This document shows, piece by piece, positions 1 to 12,437 of a stretch of DNA of 64,000 nucleotides (the first letter of the stretch is position 1; the number at the start of each line of letters is the position of its first letter). Made by a program: the position numbers and the translations under genes. Below the pieces are notes generated by a model that saw only the letters and a program-made list of their open reading frames with translations, made no database searches and was not told the origin of the DNA. This stretch comes from Pleurotus djamor (Eukaryota; Basidiomycota; Agaricomycetes; Agaricales; Pleurotaceae): NCBI GenBank assembly GCA_029747585.1, contig JAPEVF010000221.1:1-64000 (forward strand). The letters run 5' to 3'.

Positions 1-572
1 CTTCTGGAATCTCCAANTACACTAGTAGCTTGGCTGGCAGTGGGCAAAGACGTACGTCGGTGTCGTGGTTGGGAAGGAGCCTCGTTGGCAAGTGTCTGCG
101 CGGGTAAAGAGGCAAAGGGCTATTTTTTGCGGCGAAGCGTAAGAAAAGGCCGGGGATCGATACGGAATTGACGTTGTTGGTAAAAAGATGGTCATAATGA
201 GAAGACAGTCGATATACAGGTCATGGATCCGGAGTCCAAGTCGATGGATTCCGAGTCGAGGAGAGGGATCGATCATCTCCCTGAAGCGAGACTCTGTGAA
301 TCGCGCCGTGCTCGCTGCCTCGCGGGTGGAATAGGATGACCACGAGTTTCATAGTTTGGAGGTAGTAGGATGTAGCAAGGTTGAGTTCACGAGGGCGTTG
401 AATGGAGAATCGACGCCAAAATGACGGGAAGGTGGTATTGAAGCGATCGTTACGTAAGATGAGGGCCTCGACTTGTGTCAATGGGCACCGATGTTGAGCC
501 AACGATCTGGGAGCCTAAAGCTGCTACAAATACCTGGAACAAGCGCATCGCATCAGCCCAAATTCCTATCTC
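1..572. other. Upstream region of the LON/RING gene, no supported gene
   Basis: About 570 bases before the first recognisable start codon. Short open stretches exist on the minus strand (about 22-502), but their translations show no domain, no recognisable motif and no supporting splice structure. The stretch probably contains the promoter of the gene at 573 and perhaps the 5' end of a gene that continues outside the window. There is one N at position 17. Confidence 0.4.
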
Positions 573-2692
573 ATGCATCCCGACGACCTCGACGCTCTCC
601 TCCACTGTCCGCTCTGTCACTCCCGCCTCAAGAATCCAACAACCATCCGCTGCGGTCACACTCTCTGCGGCGGTCACGTGCACACTGTCACTTCTCGCTG
701 TCCGATTGCTAGTTGCTCAAGGGACGACTCGAGTTCCTCGCAAAACATATCCTCGTCCTCCAGAGTCCTCATCCGCCACTCGCAACAACCGCCTCCTCAC
801 ATCCCCGGTCTCAATCGCAGGCCAGATGTCGTCGTCAACAAGCTACTCGCTCTCTGCCAAACTGCCACCGACGTTGCCGTGACACCGTCCTCGGACGCCG
901 ACGACGATGACGACGAAAGGCCTTCCAGTAGCTCACCTCGGCCCAGGAAGCGCAGGCGACGGTACTCACGGACTCCGTCGCCGCCGCCCGCTTCTCCCCC
1001 TCTTCAATCTCCCACTTTTGACGATTTTNGACGACTCGACGGACCTTTTATCTCATTTGCGACATACGTCCAATGTGCAGCGTGAAACTCGTCCAGATCA
1101 ACCCATTCCCGGTCCTTCTTCCCCACCGCCTCATTCTTTATTCACCAAGAATCTGCACCGCGAACTGTGCTGCGAAATATGCTTGCAGCTATTTTACCAG
1201 CCTCTGACAACACCGTGTCAACATGTAAGTTGGCCCCATCATACGGCTTTCGCCCGTTTCTCAAATTGTTATAGACTTTTTGTGCAAAATGCATCCACCG
1301 TTCTCTCGATCACTCCCCCAATTGCCCTCTCTGCCGACAGAATCTTCCAGAGTACCACTATTTCCAAGAGCATCCTTACAACAAGCTCATTACAACGATC
1401 CGTAAGTCCCCCTGAAAATTAGCCTACTCTTGCCTTATCCAATAAGCCTACGATCTGCACCCCTCATCGTTCTATGACGTTATTCTTCATTGTTCCACTT
1501 CTGACCCCGATGCACACCTGATCGATTATGCCTGTCACTGCGATCTGCGATTCTTCTCATCCGCTTCTCTAGGCCCTCTCTTGTGCATTATCACTAATGT
1601 TCGCATTTCCTCTAGTTCTCAAAGCATTCCCGGACAAGTACGCTGCGCGCGCTGAAACCATCAATGCTGAGGAACGCGATTCTCGGCTGGACACGCCTAT
1701 TTTTGTCTGCCAACTCAGCTTCCCGGGCATTCCCACCGTCCTTCACTTTTTCGAACCAAGGTTGGAGCCTTCGAAACTCCGTTTATACCCATCTTTGTGC
1801 TAATATATGTCCTTTAGATATAGGCTAATGCTACGCCGCTGCCTCGATTCTCCGAACCCATGTTTTGGGATGGTCATGCCCCCGCGGAGTGGGACAGGCT
1901 CATCACCTTCCGCAGCGAACGCTGGTGTCACAATGGAGTTTGGAACCATGCTCGAGATCCGGAGCGTCCAGATGCTTAGCGACGGACGAAGTATGGTGGA
2001 AACATGGGGTACACACCGTTTCCGAATAATGGAGAAAGGGGTTTTAGATGGGTATGTGGTGGGGAGGGTTGAGCGTGTGGATGACTATGACAGCGATTTC
2101 GATGACGATGAAGAAGATGAAGTTCAGGAAGCGTTTCTGGAGGATGTACAACCTCACGGCGCTGCGAAGTCTCCGGTACCCTTGGTCCGTCAAACATCTT
2201 CAACGTCTAGTACGACAAGTACAACGTCATCATCTTCCGGCAGCACTTCCAACAACAGCTTCCTTTCCAGAATTGCATCAACCCTATCTCCCCCTCGGTC
2301 ATCGCCGTCATCATCTCCTACCGTGTACAAATCACCATTCGGACCCTCTATTCCAGAGCTTATGGAAGCATGCAAGTCATTTCTTGGGGAGCTCCAGCAG
2401 GGTACCGCTCCATGGGTTGTTCAACGCATGAACGACGCTTATGGCCCGCCTCCCACGGATCCCTCATCCTTTAGCTTCTGGGTGGCATTGGTCTTGCCTA
2501 TCGAAGAGACCGAAAAAGCCAAACTCCTACCTATTCGGAGTATTAGGCTTCGTCTGCGAGTAGTCGTGGGTTGGATCGAACAGCTCAGGGTGACATGGTG
2601 TGTAAAGGCTTGTCCCACTGTATAACGTTCCTTACCTCATGCTTTGACTGGGTTTCTATAGGTGGTTTACCAGTGGATGCACTGTCCTTTGA
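573..2692 (+). CDS. RING finger / LON peptidase N-terminal domain protein (LONRF type), probable E3 ubiquitin ligase
   Basis: Two RING fingers come before a LON substrate-binding domain, the LONRF order of an E3 ubiquitin ligase that recognises misfolded proteins. RING 1 is at residues 9-50 (CPLC, CGHTLC, CPIASC). An acidic and Ser/Pro/Arg-rich linker follows. RING 2 is C3HC4, with CEICLQLF, TPCQHTFC and CPLCRQ, and is split by an intron after 1224 (exon resumes at 1275). The LON domain starts near DTPIFVCQLSFPG and continues through a second intron into FGMVMPP and a long insertion of acidic and Ser-rich sequence. The last exon (2662-2692) ends WWFTSGCTVL. No AAA or protease domain is present, so this is not the Lon protease. 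The N at 1029 breaks the frame between the two RINGs; omitting it joins FDDF directly to DDSTDLLSH. The start at 573 places RING 1 at the very N-terminus. Confidence 0.85.
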
Positions 2693-3574
2693 CAGGTCTC
2701 ATCTCGTCATCTGCCTTTCTTCGTTCCGCACTTGACTTTTTGCCTCGCTCCGTACGTTACGTTACTTTATGAATTATTACGAGTTATCGAAGCACCCCCA
2801 ATTTCTATTTCCACACGCCCTCATGATCCATTCATTACCCCACTGCTCCCAACATACGCATCTTTCCTTCTCATGTAGTTTAGTTTCCTCTCTTCTTCGT
2901 TATTCCTTCTCTCCCCTTCCTATCACTTCCGTCCTGCTCTGCAATCCATTCTTAGAATGAACTTTTATTGGCCACTTGGTCCTGAGGTCTTTTCTTCGTC
3001 GATTCCCATCCCTTGGATTTTTGGATTAACTTATCGCCTTTTCTAAATATAACGTTTGTGTTTTACATATGTAGCATTTCTTCCTTGGCGTCCCACACAT
3101 TTGCTTTTGACTGCATCCTTTCCGATGCGTCCCCTCTTTTCACAGGTGTCGGTGATTCACGTTTGATGGTTGATTGATTGATAGGTATTGCTTCTACATA
3201 CGTACAGTCCATCTCACCTACTTGTTTGCCCGAGTAGCGTACGCTCTTTGCTAGTATAATAGTATTGCACCCCTTACCGATTCTTGAAGAAAACCTGTAG
3301 ATCAAGGATTGCACGTAAGATATCGATATCCAATGGATCTCGTCGTGCCGGCAAAAAAAAGCTGGAGTGGCAGTGGCGTCTTTTGGTCGAGATATCAATT
3401 TCAAATATAGATGTGATCCTAGAAGTAAAAACAACCCCTTGAAGAAGGAAAAACACTGATCAACAAGTTTCATTACTTATCTCCACGACCGCGAAGGATC
3501 GCGCTCAACCTTCAACTGGCTGCGCCACGTCCAGGCTCCGTTGATACTACTTACTTCGAGTACATCGCGTAGTC
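2693..3574. other. Intergenic region, no gene seen
   Basis: AT- and CT-rich sequence between two genes on the same strand. Open stretches on both strands (for example 3063-3473 minus) lack any recognisable domain and have poor coding character. It presumably holds the 3' end of the LON/RING transcript and the promoter of the JmjC gene. Confidence 0.4.
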
Positions 3575-5542
3575 ATGGCGAACCTGACCGGGGTGATCCC
3601 ACCCCCATCACCGTCCCCTTCTTCATCTTCATCTCCACCCCAAACCTTACATTGCTTACAATGGCTATCGTCAGAATATCATGGTACGTCACACGCTTTT
3701 CCGTACACCGCATCACATCGAGAACCACCAATGCCGTATTTCCTGGTCCTTGGCTGAGATAAACCTTATTGCTTATATTTTCTTGGTTTTGCTCTTTGTG
3801 TTCTTTGTCGGACGTCGTCTAGATATGAATGGAACGTATGTGGAGGTTCTGGATACCCCACCGAGTGCTTTGGAGTTCTCTAGGCTCGTGCACATTTCGC
3901 GTCCCGTTTTGATCAAAGGTGCGTTTTTGAGTTGAGATATCGGAGGAAGGGACGCGTTTACTTACTCGTAGACTTTTTTNGACGGTTAATTGATCCTTTT
4001 TTTCGGACGCGGTTACGGATTACTACTGCTACGTGGCTACTCATCGCATCGACATTACTCTGATGGTGCACAATGTACGCCTTCCGTGGGGGCTGTCCAT
4101 CGGGTTCTTGTATGCTACATCGTATGCTAGGATTCGATTGCCCCGCACTCGATCGATGGACGGACGAATATCTTGTTGACCGAATGGGTAGTCGACCGTT
4201 CTCCGTCGCGATTACGCCGAATGGGTGAGTCGGACTGAGTCCTGCTCTTTATACCTTCGAGCACTGTCTCGTCTTAGTAGGCGAGAGCATTGCGCGTTTG
4301 ACCTTGGATATTACAAGCGTCGCCTACTAACACACTTGATCAGCCAGGCAGATGCGGTTACCCTTGGTCCAGATGAGAAATGGTATTTCGCCGAACCTCA
4401 TGTCGAAGAAATGACAATGGATAACTTTTTGAACGGCTTGAATTCTGCCGGTAAGTCCAACATGCTACCGGTCATCGCAACGCGCTATTCCCCCTTCCTT
4501 TCCTTCCTTGTTTACACGTCAATTTGAACGCTCGATTCACATTCACATATCCCTTGAGGATCAGGATCTAGCAAAGAAATTTACTATCTCCAATCGCAAA
4601 ATGGTAACCTGTATACCAACAAGTACTTCGGCGGAAACGAAGCTTCACGTTCGAGTCCAAATTGTGGGGATCCATCGCAGTTCGAGCCGTTGAGACGGGA
4701 TGTCCCACCTGACGTGCCTTGGTGTTCTGAAGCGCTTGGTAAGTACCCGTGCCCTCCCGCGTGACGGTATCGAGCTTGTGGAATTTAAGATCTGATGCGG
4801 GTGTCCCTTGTAGGTCGTAGTCCTGATGCAGTCAACCTTTGGATCGGTGATAGCCGAAGTGTTACCAGCGTTCATAGTGGTGCGCACCGTATTCCTTCAT
4901 CCTCGGCGCGATGCAATGGCGATTCTAATGCGATACCTATTCCCTCATACATTATTCAACATCTCACGGAACGCATCCGCAATATACTAACAACTCAGAT
5001 CCCTATGAAAACGTCTACCTGGTTGTCCGAGGGAGTAAACATTTTACACTTCTTCCGCCATCGGAGAGCTGGTGTTTACAAGGTGATGCCCGAGATGAAT
5101 TGTCCCCTTTTCTCATGCCCCGGGTCTCGAACTGATGCGAAACTTCTGAAACGCCGATTCAGAGCGTAATTACCCTCACGCACGCTATACAAGACCTGAA
5201 AATTCGAGTTCGTCGTCCTCTCCGGAGTTGGTGTTAACGCCTTCTCAGGGCCCGGGTGTTCGATGGTCTTCCATCCTAGATCCTTGCCAAGAAGGGGCTC
5301 TTCCGCCAGAAGCGCATCCAATACACATTACGGTCTCTGCGGGAGAAACTCTTTATCTCCCTCCTGGGTGGTGGCATTACGTGCGTCAATCAAAGGACAC
5401 TACGATCGCGCTGAATTGGTGGTATGATATCGAGAGTCAGGGGATGGGATGGGTGCTACTTAGGTTTCTGAGAGGGCCCGAGGAAGTACCTGAAGCGAAT
5501 GAAGGTGATGATGATGGGCGTGTTGGAGAGGTAGCGCTGTAG
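3575..5542 (+). CDS. JMJD7: JmjC-domain 2-oxoglutarate/Fe(II) oxygenase, JMJD7-like
   Basis: Several exons join into one JMJD7-type protein. Exon 1 is 3575-3683 and joins to give [20 protein letters not shown], followed by RPVLIKG. A 212-nt intron with one N (3980) leads to [15 protein letters not shown], then [13 protein letters not shown] and [13 protein letters not shown]. The catalytic core has the iron-binding HxD as [16 protein letters not shown], split by an intron. The distal histidine is in [11 protein letters not shown] and the NWWYD motif follows, so the metal triad looks complete. Human JMJD7 is a lysyl hydroxylase acting on DRG GTPases; the fungal substrate is inferred. The cosubstrates are 2-oxoglutarate and oxygen. 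The N-terminal 25 residues are Pro/Ser-rich. Exon joins are my reading and not transcript-based. Confidence 0.85.
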
Positions 5543-5649
5543 CGGTAACTTAGGCTTGGCTTCATTGCTCCTAGCTACTCCTAAGACCCGGGCGCTATTT
5601 TCCTAAGATCGCGTCACGGGATTGCGAAACAAAATCTACGACCGTAACG

Positions 5650-6437
5650 ATGCCCAAGGAGCCCAAAGAGAAGAAGGAAAAGAAGGAGAAAAAGAGCAAG
5701 GAGGTCAAGGAGAATGCCGCCGCTGAGGAGGTAGAGGATGTGGAAATGGCAGACACTGTGAGTGTTGGATCTCATACTTATTTGCTCCTCTGATCATGGT
5801 TTATACGTCGGATACAGGCAGAGGCAGCGTCACCGAAAAAAGTGAAGAAGGAGAAGGATGAGGTTGCTATTCCACTCGAGGATCTGTCCCCCCTTGCACA
5901 TCCGTTAGCGGAGAAGAAATTGAGCAAGAAACTTCACAAAACTATCAAAAAAGGTCAGTGGGATTTCTTTGAATCTTTCTTTGTCTGACCACGTCGCTGT
6001 ATACAGCCTCGAAAGCACGGCAAGTGAAAAGAGGAGTAAAAGAAGTCGTAAAAGGCATACGGAAGGGGGAGAAGGGGTGAGTCTTGACTTTTCTTCCTGT
6101 CGCGCAGAAGCTCACTGTGCCTCCGTCTCTTTCTTTCGTTTTGGCCTGCAGTTTGCTCGTCCTCGCGGCCGATATCAACCCAATAGACATAATATCACAT
6201 CTCCCGGTGCTGAGCGAGGAAGCTCAGATACCGTATATCTTCCTGCCTTCCAAGGAAGAGCTGGGCTCGGCTAGCGCGACAAAACGGCCAACAAGCTGCG
6301 TCATGGTGTGCCCAAATCAAAAGCGCAAAGTGAAGCCAAAAGATGGTGACAAAGAGGACAAGGATGACGACTACAAGGCCCTCTACGACGAATGTTACAA
6401 GGAGGTCGAGAAACTGAATGCACAAATTGTATTTTAG
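5650..6437 (+). CDS. NHP2: H/ACA snoRNP subunit 2 (NHP2), L7Ae family
   Basis: There are four exons: 5650-5757, 5818-5953, 6007-6076 and 6152-6437, all with GT-AG introns in consistent phase. The first 60 residues are Lys/Glu-rich low-complexity sequence. The L7Ae RNA-binding fold follows: LVLAADINPIDIISHLPVL, PYIFLPSKEELG and the signature ATKRPTSCVMV. The protein is about 200 residues, longer than yeast Nhp2 because of the charged N-terminus and an acidic insertion near the C-terminus (KPKDGDKEDKDDD). NHP2 binds the kink-turn of H/ACA guide RNAs together with Cbf5/dyskerin, Nop10 and Gar1, and serves rRNA pseudouridylation in the nucleolus. Confidence 0.93.
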
Positions 6438-6657
6438 TTTTCGTGGTTCGACGCTGCTTTATTTTCTGTCATACATAAATTTATTATTGGCATGCAACAA
6501 TGAATCGGTTTTTTGTATGTAAAACTCGGACGTGCCTATTGCGTTTGCAAAGTGACCCTTCGTGGTGGTCCACGTAAATTCGCACGTTTCCACTTCTTGC
6601 TCTGAACTTTCACCGTCTCCTGGTAAATTATATCTTCGACGTCCCCGCTCACTCGCA

Positions 6658-8453
6658 ATGGCACCCAAATCCAAAACCGCTGCTTCCTCCAACGGAGCAC
6701 CAAAAAAGATCACGCCAGTCCCATCCACTGACGGTACCTCCACTCCGGTCTCGGCCACAGGCTCGAAGGACACGTCAGAAGCAGTCATTGCCCTCCTCAC
6801 TGGCGGCGGTAAACCCGACAAAAAGATATACGACGCTGAACAGGATAGAATCAAGGCCGAAATAGAGGTTCTGAATGTGAAGCTGGTGCGAAAGTTATAT
6901 TCTCGGGAGTCGGTCCACGCATGGTTTCCTAACTTGTTACGGCTAGTCTGCACTTCGCGAGAAAATTGGCTTGACCTCCAAGGGTGCCGGAAACGAACGT
7001 CGCAATGCCCTTCGTGCTGAACTGGATGAAATTCGTAGCAAGCAGGCTGGTAACAAGTCTTCTCGCACGGAAGTCCTCAATCAGGTCAAGGCATTGGACG
7101 AGCAAGTGCAGAAGAAGGTGATGCTCGCCCGGTCTACACGATTTTGACTTCGACTCACATGCAAATGTCTGTCTATTTGTTGAATAGATCAAGGATCTGA
7201 ATGCTCAAAAGGCCAAGGTCCCCTTCAAAACGGTCGCTGATGTCGACGCTCACATCAAGTACGTTTCATGCATCTTGCCTCGTTCCTGTCCATTGATCCA
7301 ATCTTACCGCAGGCAACTAGAGAAGCAGATTGATTCTGGTTCTCTCAAGCTCGTCGAAGAAAAGCGTGCCCTATCGGATATCTCGCAGTTCAAGCGCAAC
7401 AGGAAGACAGTCGAAGCGTTCCAGGCCGAGGAAGACTCCATAAAATCACTACGCAATCAAATAGCCGAACTACGCACGCAGCTCGATGACCCGGAGTTCA
7501 AAGCCCTCAGCGAGAGATACGATACGATAAAGAGCCAGCTCGATGAACTCAAAACTGAAGCCGATGAAGTCTACAAAAACCGCTCTGCTCTGTTCTCCGA
7601 GCGTGAGAGTCTCCAAGCCCAGCTTGACGTGCTTCATACCGCACGGCGCGAACTCACGCGGCAATACAAGGAAGCCAACGATCGACATTGGAATAAAATC
7701 AACGAGGACCGGGCCCGTCGCACTGAACGTGCAAAGGCCCAACGTGCAGCGGAGGAAGCCGAGAAGAAGAAGGAAATCGCTGAACGTCTCCTCGAAGAAG
7801 CACAAATACCCGCGCACCAAGCCCAGATTGAAGACTGTCAGACTCTCATCGATTACTTCTCTGGCAAATCAACAAGCGTGGCGTTCAAGAGTGTTCCATC
7901 GGAGAAGACTGAGGTTGCAGGTGTGCCCAAGCTAGATATTAGGAAGGTGGACTCTTCTCTGGATGGCTTGGTTGTCAAGAAGAAGAAGGGTGAGGACGAA
8001 GACTCGTACTTCGTCGGTGGCAAGGGCAAGTCCAAAGGCAAGAAAGGAAGCAAAGCGAACGGCTCGGCCTCTGAGCCTTCCACACCTACGAGTGGATCAT
8101 TGAATGTTCCTCTGGCTACCCTCTCAGCCCTTCTTTCCCTTGCTATCCCTCCGCCTGTTTCGGCCGCGGATGTACCTCGTGTCGTAGAAAACCTCCAGAC
8201 AAAGAAAGAGTGGTTCCAGGCTAACCAGGCGCGAGTTACCGCTGAAAATATTGCCAAGGCTGAGGCCGAAATCAAGCGTCTTACTGGGTCAACACCGTCG
8301 CAGGACAATGCTAGCTCCGCGACCGAAGACACAGAAGTACCTCAGGAGCCCACGCATACACCTGCCGTCGATGATCCTACTACATCCGCCGTATCGAGCG
8401 AAGAGGTCGTGGATAAACTGGAGGTCGTTCAGGAGCAGGAAGCCACGTCATAA
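6658..8453 (+). CDS. BFR1: Nuclear segregation protein BFR1 homologue
   Basis: Four exons encode about 530 residues that are mostly coiled coil rich in Lys/Glu/Arg. After an Ala/Ser/Thr-rich start come VIALLTGGGKPDKK, ALREKIGLTSKG, then KVPFKTVADVDAHIK and a long exon from about 7315. This long exon begins QLEKQIDSGSLKLVEEKRA, with ISQFKRNRKTVEAF soon after, which is the typical BFR1 block. The C-terminal part (YFSGKS onwards) is Ser/Thr-rich with a Lys-rich patch (KGKSKGKKGSK) and an acidic tail. BFR1 is a polysome- and ER-associated mRNP protein, first found as a multicopy suppressor of brefeldin A sensitivity. The start at 6658 is the first ATG in frame, 220 bases after the NHP2 stop on the same strand. 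Confidence 0.9.
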
Positions 8454-8928
8454 GGTCTACTTCGTTGAATCACCATCTCTCTCATTTTTTACATGTTTTG
8501 GATTCAATCGCAATTTGACTAGTCACTTCANNCCCTGCTCAATTCAATGACCTCGTATCCTAGTTCCCATCCAAAGTGATATAATAATAATGGATAGCTC
8601 ATATAAGTTTATCCTGTACAGACTGAGCGACTAATAAATGCTAAAACGAATCGCTAAAAAAAATACANGTGGACTATGGGTGAGTACTCAGCGAGAGGTC
8701 GAAGGAAAAGGGGAGAAGGGATTTAGCTATACTTCAAATCCAAATATATATATAACCGCTGTAAGTATTGTACTACTAAAGTCCAACAAAACGTCCGAAC
8801 TCACTACACCTAGATGGAGGGGGAGGGGGAAGACAGCAACAAGAAAACACAGAGGAGCGTCAAAGAATCATTAGACAGAGATTTATGAGGGAGAAGAAGC
8901 GAAGCGAAAAATGTAAGCAACGGGTCCC
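8454..8928. other. Convergent 3' region between BFR1 and the RFX gene
   Basis: The stretch contains the 3' ends of two convergent genes. Sequence is AT-rich with several TAATAA/ATAATAAT-like stretches suited to 3'-end formation. NN at 8531-8532 and N at 8668 mark assembly uncertainty. No coding sequence is supported. Confidence 0.4.
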
Positions 8929-11900
8929 TCAGGCCGATGTCTGGGGCTGCTGCTCTGGCTTCACAGGCTCTGGCTCGAGCTGCGCAGGTTCGCTGGCAGG
9001 TGTCGAGGAAGCTGTCCCAAGTCCAAGGTCGTGCGGGGTGAAATCGAAGGATGTTGAAGCGGCTGAGAAATCGGGGAACGGAAGGCCCTGGACAGGAGGA
9101 AGGGAATCATCCTGAGGAGTGACAGAATCAATATAGGACAGCGACGAGTAGCTTCCAGTGAATGCTGAAGCTGTCGGGTCTAGTGGCCCAGCGGAGAAAG
9201 AGTCGTTTTGAAGCGCGGCAAGCATGCTGGATGTCGTAGGCGTCATGATGCTTGGCCGTAAATCCATGGCGCCAAAGCTCTCTTGACCTGCCATCGGTGA
9301 CATTGGATTGTAAAATTGCTGTTGCATAACTGGTTCCACGGAAGCCGCCACAACGTTGGTGGAAAGGGCTACACTCCGCAGGACGCCGACAGCAATCCAA
9401 TCGCTAAAAATGACACGTCACATCAGATTCTAATCCACACAGTAAGAAAGAAAGCTTACTCCAAGAATAGCTTCAGTATTTGGAATGCTCCAAACGCCGG
9501 ATCGCTTCGAATGGTCTGAAACACCATACCCCATCAACAAAAGATAGCAAAAGCAAAAATAGGGATGATGCGTACCAAGTCTCTCATGATCTGACTCGTC
9601 ACGTAACCCCATCGAATGAGGACGCTACGAGAGCTCATAGTTCCCCGCTCCTCAGCACTCCCTCTATTCCCACCCATCAATCTGTCACAACACTTATCAG
9701 CCCACAGCATCACTTCCTTGACAGGTTCGGCGCTCTTTGGTAGCATATCCAGAAGCGAGACAAATTCAACCTCTAATAGTTGAACCAGGTCTTCGTGCCG
9801 GCAATTGCAAACTAGAGCTGATTGATTGCGAACGGATTCAAAGTCGATCTTCGACCATGAGCGACGCATTTCAGTTAGTTGCTTCTGGGTAGTCAGGACC
9901 GTCGTGAGGGCCTGTATAACTTGATAAATATCAAGGTAGCGCACTAATGGGGTGTTCGTAAATGAAATCATCATAAACGAGTATGGTGTGTGTATACTCA
10001 CAGACCAAATGACCGAAACGAGCTCCAAGTTCGATTTTAGGCTCAACGAACGTGTTGCCATAATTTTGCAACGCAGCGAGCAGAATCTTCTCCATCTTGT
10101 TGGCCAACTGTCGCAGGCCCTGCATTGACGAAGACGACAGCGGTGAAAGCATCTGAGATCTCAAAAACTCGAGGATTTCCTATATCAAAAAAATCGCATA
10201 TCACATCAGTTCCAACGGATGGAAATTGGATACAACAGAAGCACACGCACATCATACACGATGGCATCCGCTTTCGCCATCAGACCGGCTATAGCAGGGG
10301 CATGAACGATTTCCCTGTGGCTTCCCTCCAAGGAGGACCAGAAGTTTCGGATGTGCATCTCGAATTGATCGCACCTGAAGGAACGAATGCTGTCGAGGAG
10401 AGCATCGAGATGGTCTTGAAACCAGTTCCATACTTCCCTTGCAGTCATACTGTGATGGGAGGTCGAACTGGCACCGATCGCTTCGTCGATGGAAGGGAAA
10501 GTAGGCAATTGGCGAACAGAAACATGTTGCTGGCTAGCCATGTAAGAAAGCGAATGGTTTGAAGTCTGACCACCCTGCACGGAGAGACCCGCCTCCTGCT
10601 GTGGCAATCTACGGATAGACGCCTGTGGTGGGTAGGACGAAGGAGGACGCTGAGCGGCTTGCTGGGATAGAAGTGTCGCCGCCGTTGGAGTCTTGTCCGA
10701 CAAGTCATTTCCAAAGGCTGGTTTCACATCACCATTGATGATTAGAGAATTACGCTTTGAGGCCATGGCAGAAGAAGCACCTTCCGAGTCTTCATCGTCC
10801 TCTTCTTCGCTCTTGTTTGCGGTTTCAGATTGCTCGTGTGCTAGGCGAGCCGCGTTGACAGAACCTTGACCGGCATTGTTGTTCGACTTTTGGATATAAT
10901 CTTGCAACCATTCGGCTTCGGCCGCAGTGGCGGGGCGAATACCACAATCTGTCAAGAGGAAATGAGCGCCAATCAAGATCGGATCATAATGCAAAACAGA
11001 TGCAGTCCGTACAATGATACTTGCTGTTCCCTCTGACACCTAGACGTCGCGTTTTGATAGTTGGGAAACACAAACGAATGGCTTTTCCCAATGTAGCCGT
11101 GTTGATGTGTGGAATGCCGTATTGGTCGCAGACCCGACGATAGGAAAAGTACAATCCTTGGCGAGGGACGTTGCCGTCAGGATAGGGAGCATAGTTTGCG
11201 GTGAGCCTAGTGTTGACGTGAAGCGAATAGCGGGGGAGGGGGAAAAATAGGGTCGAAAAAATCGAAAAAATCAGCAAGGTCGAATGGAATGGAACGGAGT
11301 GACAAGACGTACCATGCTTGGACGAAAATTTGCTTTGCCCTGTCTGACGCACTAGTAGTGGTTGCCGCCCGAACATTGGCAGCCAGCTTCTCCAACGCAG
11401 CGTCAGGACCGAGAGACATCCTCCCAAAAGCCCCTGCGGCACTCATTGCTTCCTGGCTTGGGGGCATGGAATGACCGCCCACGTACATACTAGAATGGTA
11501 GTCCGCGGGGGAACTTCCCAGGTACATTGAAATGTCCTCTGTCTCACTTGAAGACGAATGCACACTGTCTGTGTCTCGGGGGTAGGGGGACGCTGCCGCA
11601 CGAGCTGTACGGATGTGTGTGTGACGAGGATGCCCTTTTAAAGCTGGATTCGCCAGATTGTGATTTGGGGGCGACTGGTCCGAAAAATCGTTATCAGCTG
11701 GTGATGGGGTGTAGGCGAGGGGGTATGACTGGCGTACGTGGTCTATCTGGAGAGCTGCGTTGTGATGGGGTGCGCCGAGGTAGTGAGACGAGTGATAGAT
11801 GTCTTCTGTATTCGGTGGCAGCGCTTGCATCCGTGTGATACCACCCTGAGAAGATTGGGGGCGTGAGTTGGAGGAATGTGTCGAAGACGACGACAACGAA

Positions 11901-11980
11901 TTAGAGCGAGAATGAGTATGCACCGGTAAGAAGTCGAGAGGCATATTTGAGGACATCATCTGCATATTGACAGCAGCCAT
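8929..11980 (-). CDS. RFX-family winged-helix transcription factor
   Basis: Several exons give a protein of roughly 850-900 residues. The N-terminal 200 residues (from MAAVNMQMM at 11980) are Ser/Pro/His-rich. The RFX DNA-binding winged helix spans an intron: AKQIFVQAW, then NVPRQGLYFSYRRVC, INTATLGKAIRLCFP and TRRLGVRGNSKYHY. This is the hallmark RFX DBD, which binds X-box motifs. An acidic linker (KSEEEDDEDSEG) follows, then the conserved RFX central domains involved in dimerisation (VWNWFQDHLDALL, LANKMEKILLAAL, LVQLLEVEFVSLLDMLP). The C-terminus is Gln/Pro/Glu-rich. Fungal relatives include S. pombe Sak1 and Penicillium CPCR1, with roles in cell-cycle, DNA-damage or morphogenesis control; the targets here are unknown. 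Confidence 0.92.
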
Positions 11981-12437
11981 TTATGGGTCCGAATTCGGGG
12001 GGGNAGCAGTGGGTCGGGGGTAGGCGAGACAGACGAGATGGATAAGGGAGTGTGTGTGTTCGACGTCGTGGACGACGATGAGCGGGCCAGCCGGGGACGA
12101 GAGATGATGGTGGTGTTAAAGAAAGATTAGTTTAACAGATTTACACGAAGAAGGGAGAACGAAAAAAGGGAAATAAAGATAAAAAAGAGGCGGAAGGGGG
12201 AAGAAGGTGGTGGAGGAGAAGAAACCTCTGCCGGTGCGAGTGATGTGGAGAGAGTGGAAGAAATAGAGATGGGGGCAACGGAGCCCGAATGTGTAAATGC
12301 AGCGCGATTGCGGCTGTCGAGGGGAGCTTGGGACTTGGTGGAAAAAGAAAGTGGTGGATTGGGTTTGCGATGGTTACCGCACACGTATCCAAGACAACCA
12401 AGTAATGCCAGTTACGTAAGCCCTCTCACGGTCACTA
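11981..12437. other. Upstream region of the RFX gene and 3' end of PPN1
   Basis: The stretch lies between the RFX start codon and the PPN1 stop codon, both genes on minus. It contains one N (12004) and a purine-rich plus strand (pyrimidine-rich on the RFX sense strand) over about 12100-12250, as often seen before fungal start codons. No gene is supported. Confidence 0.4.
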
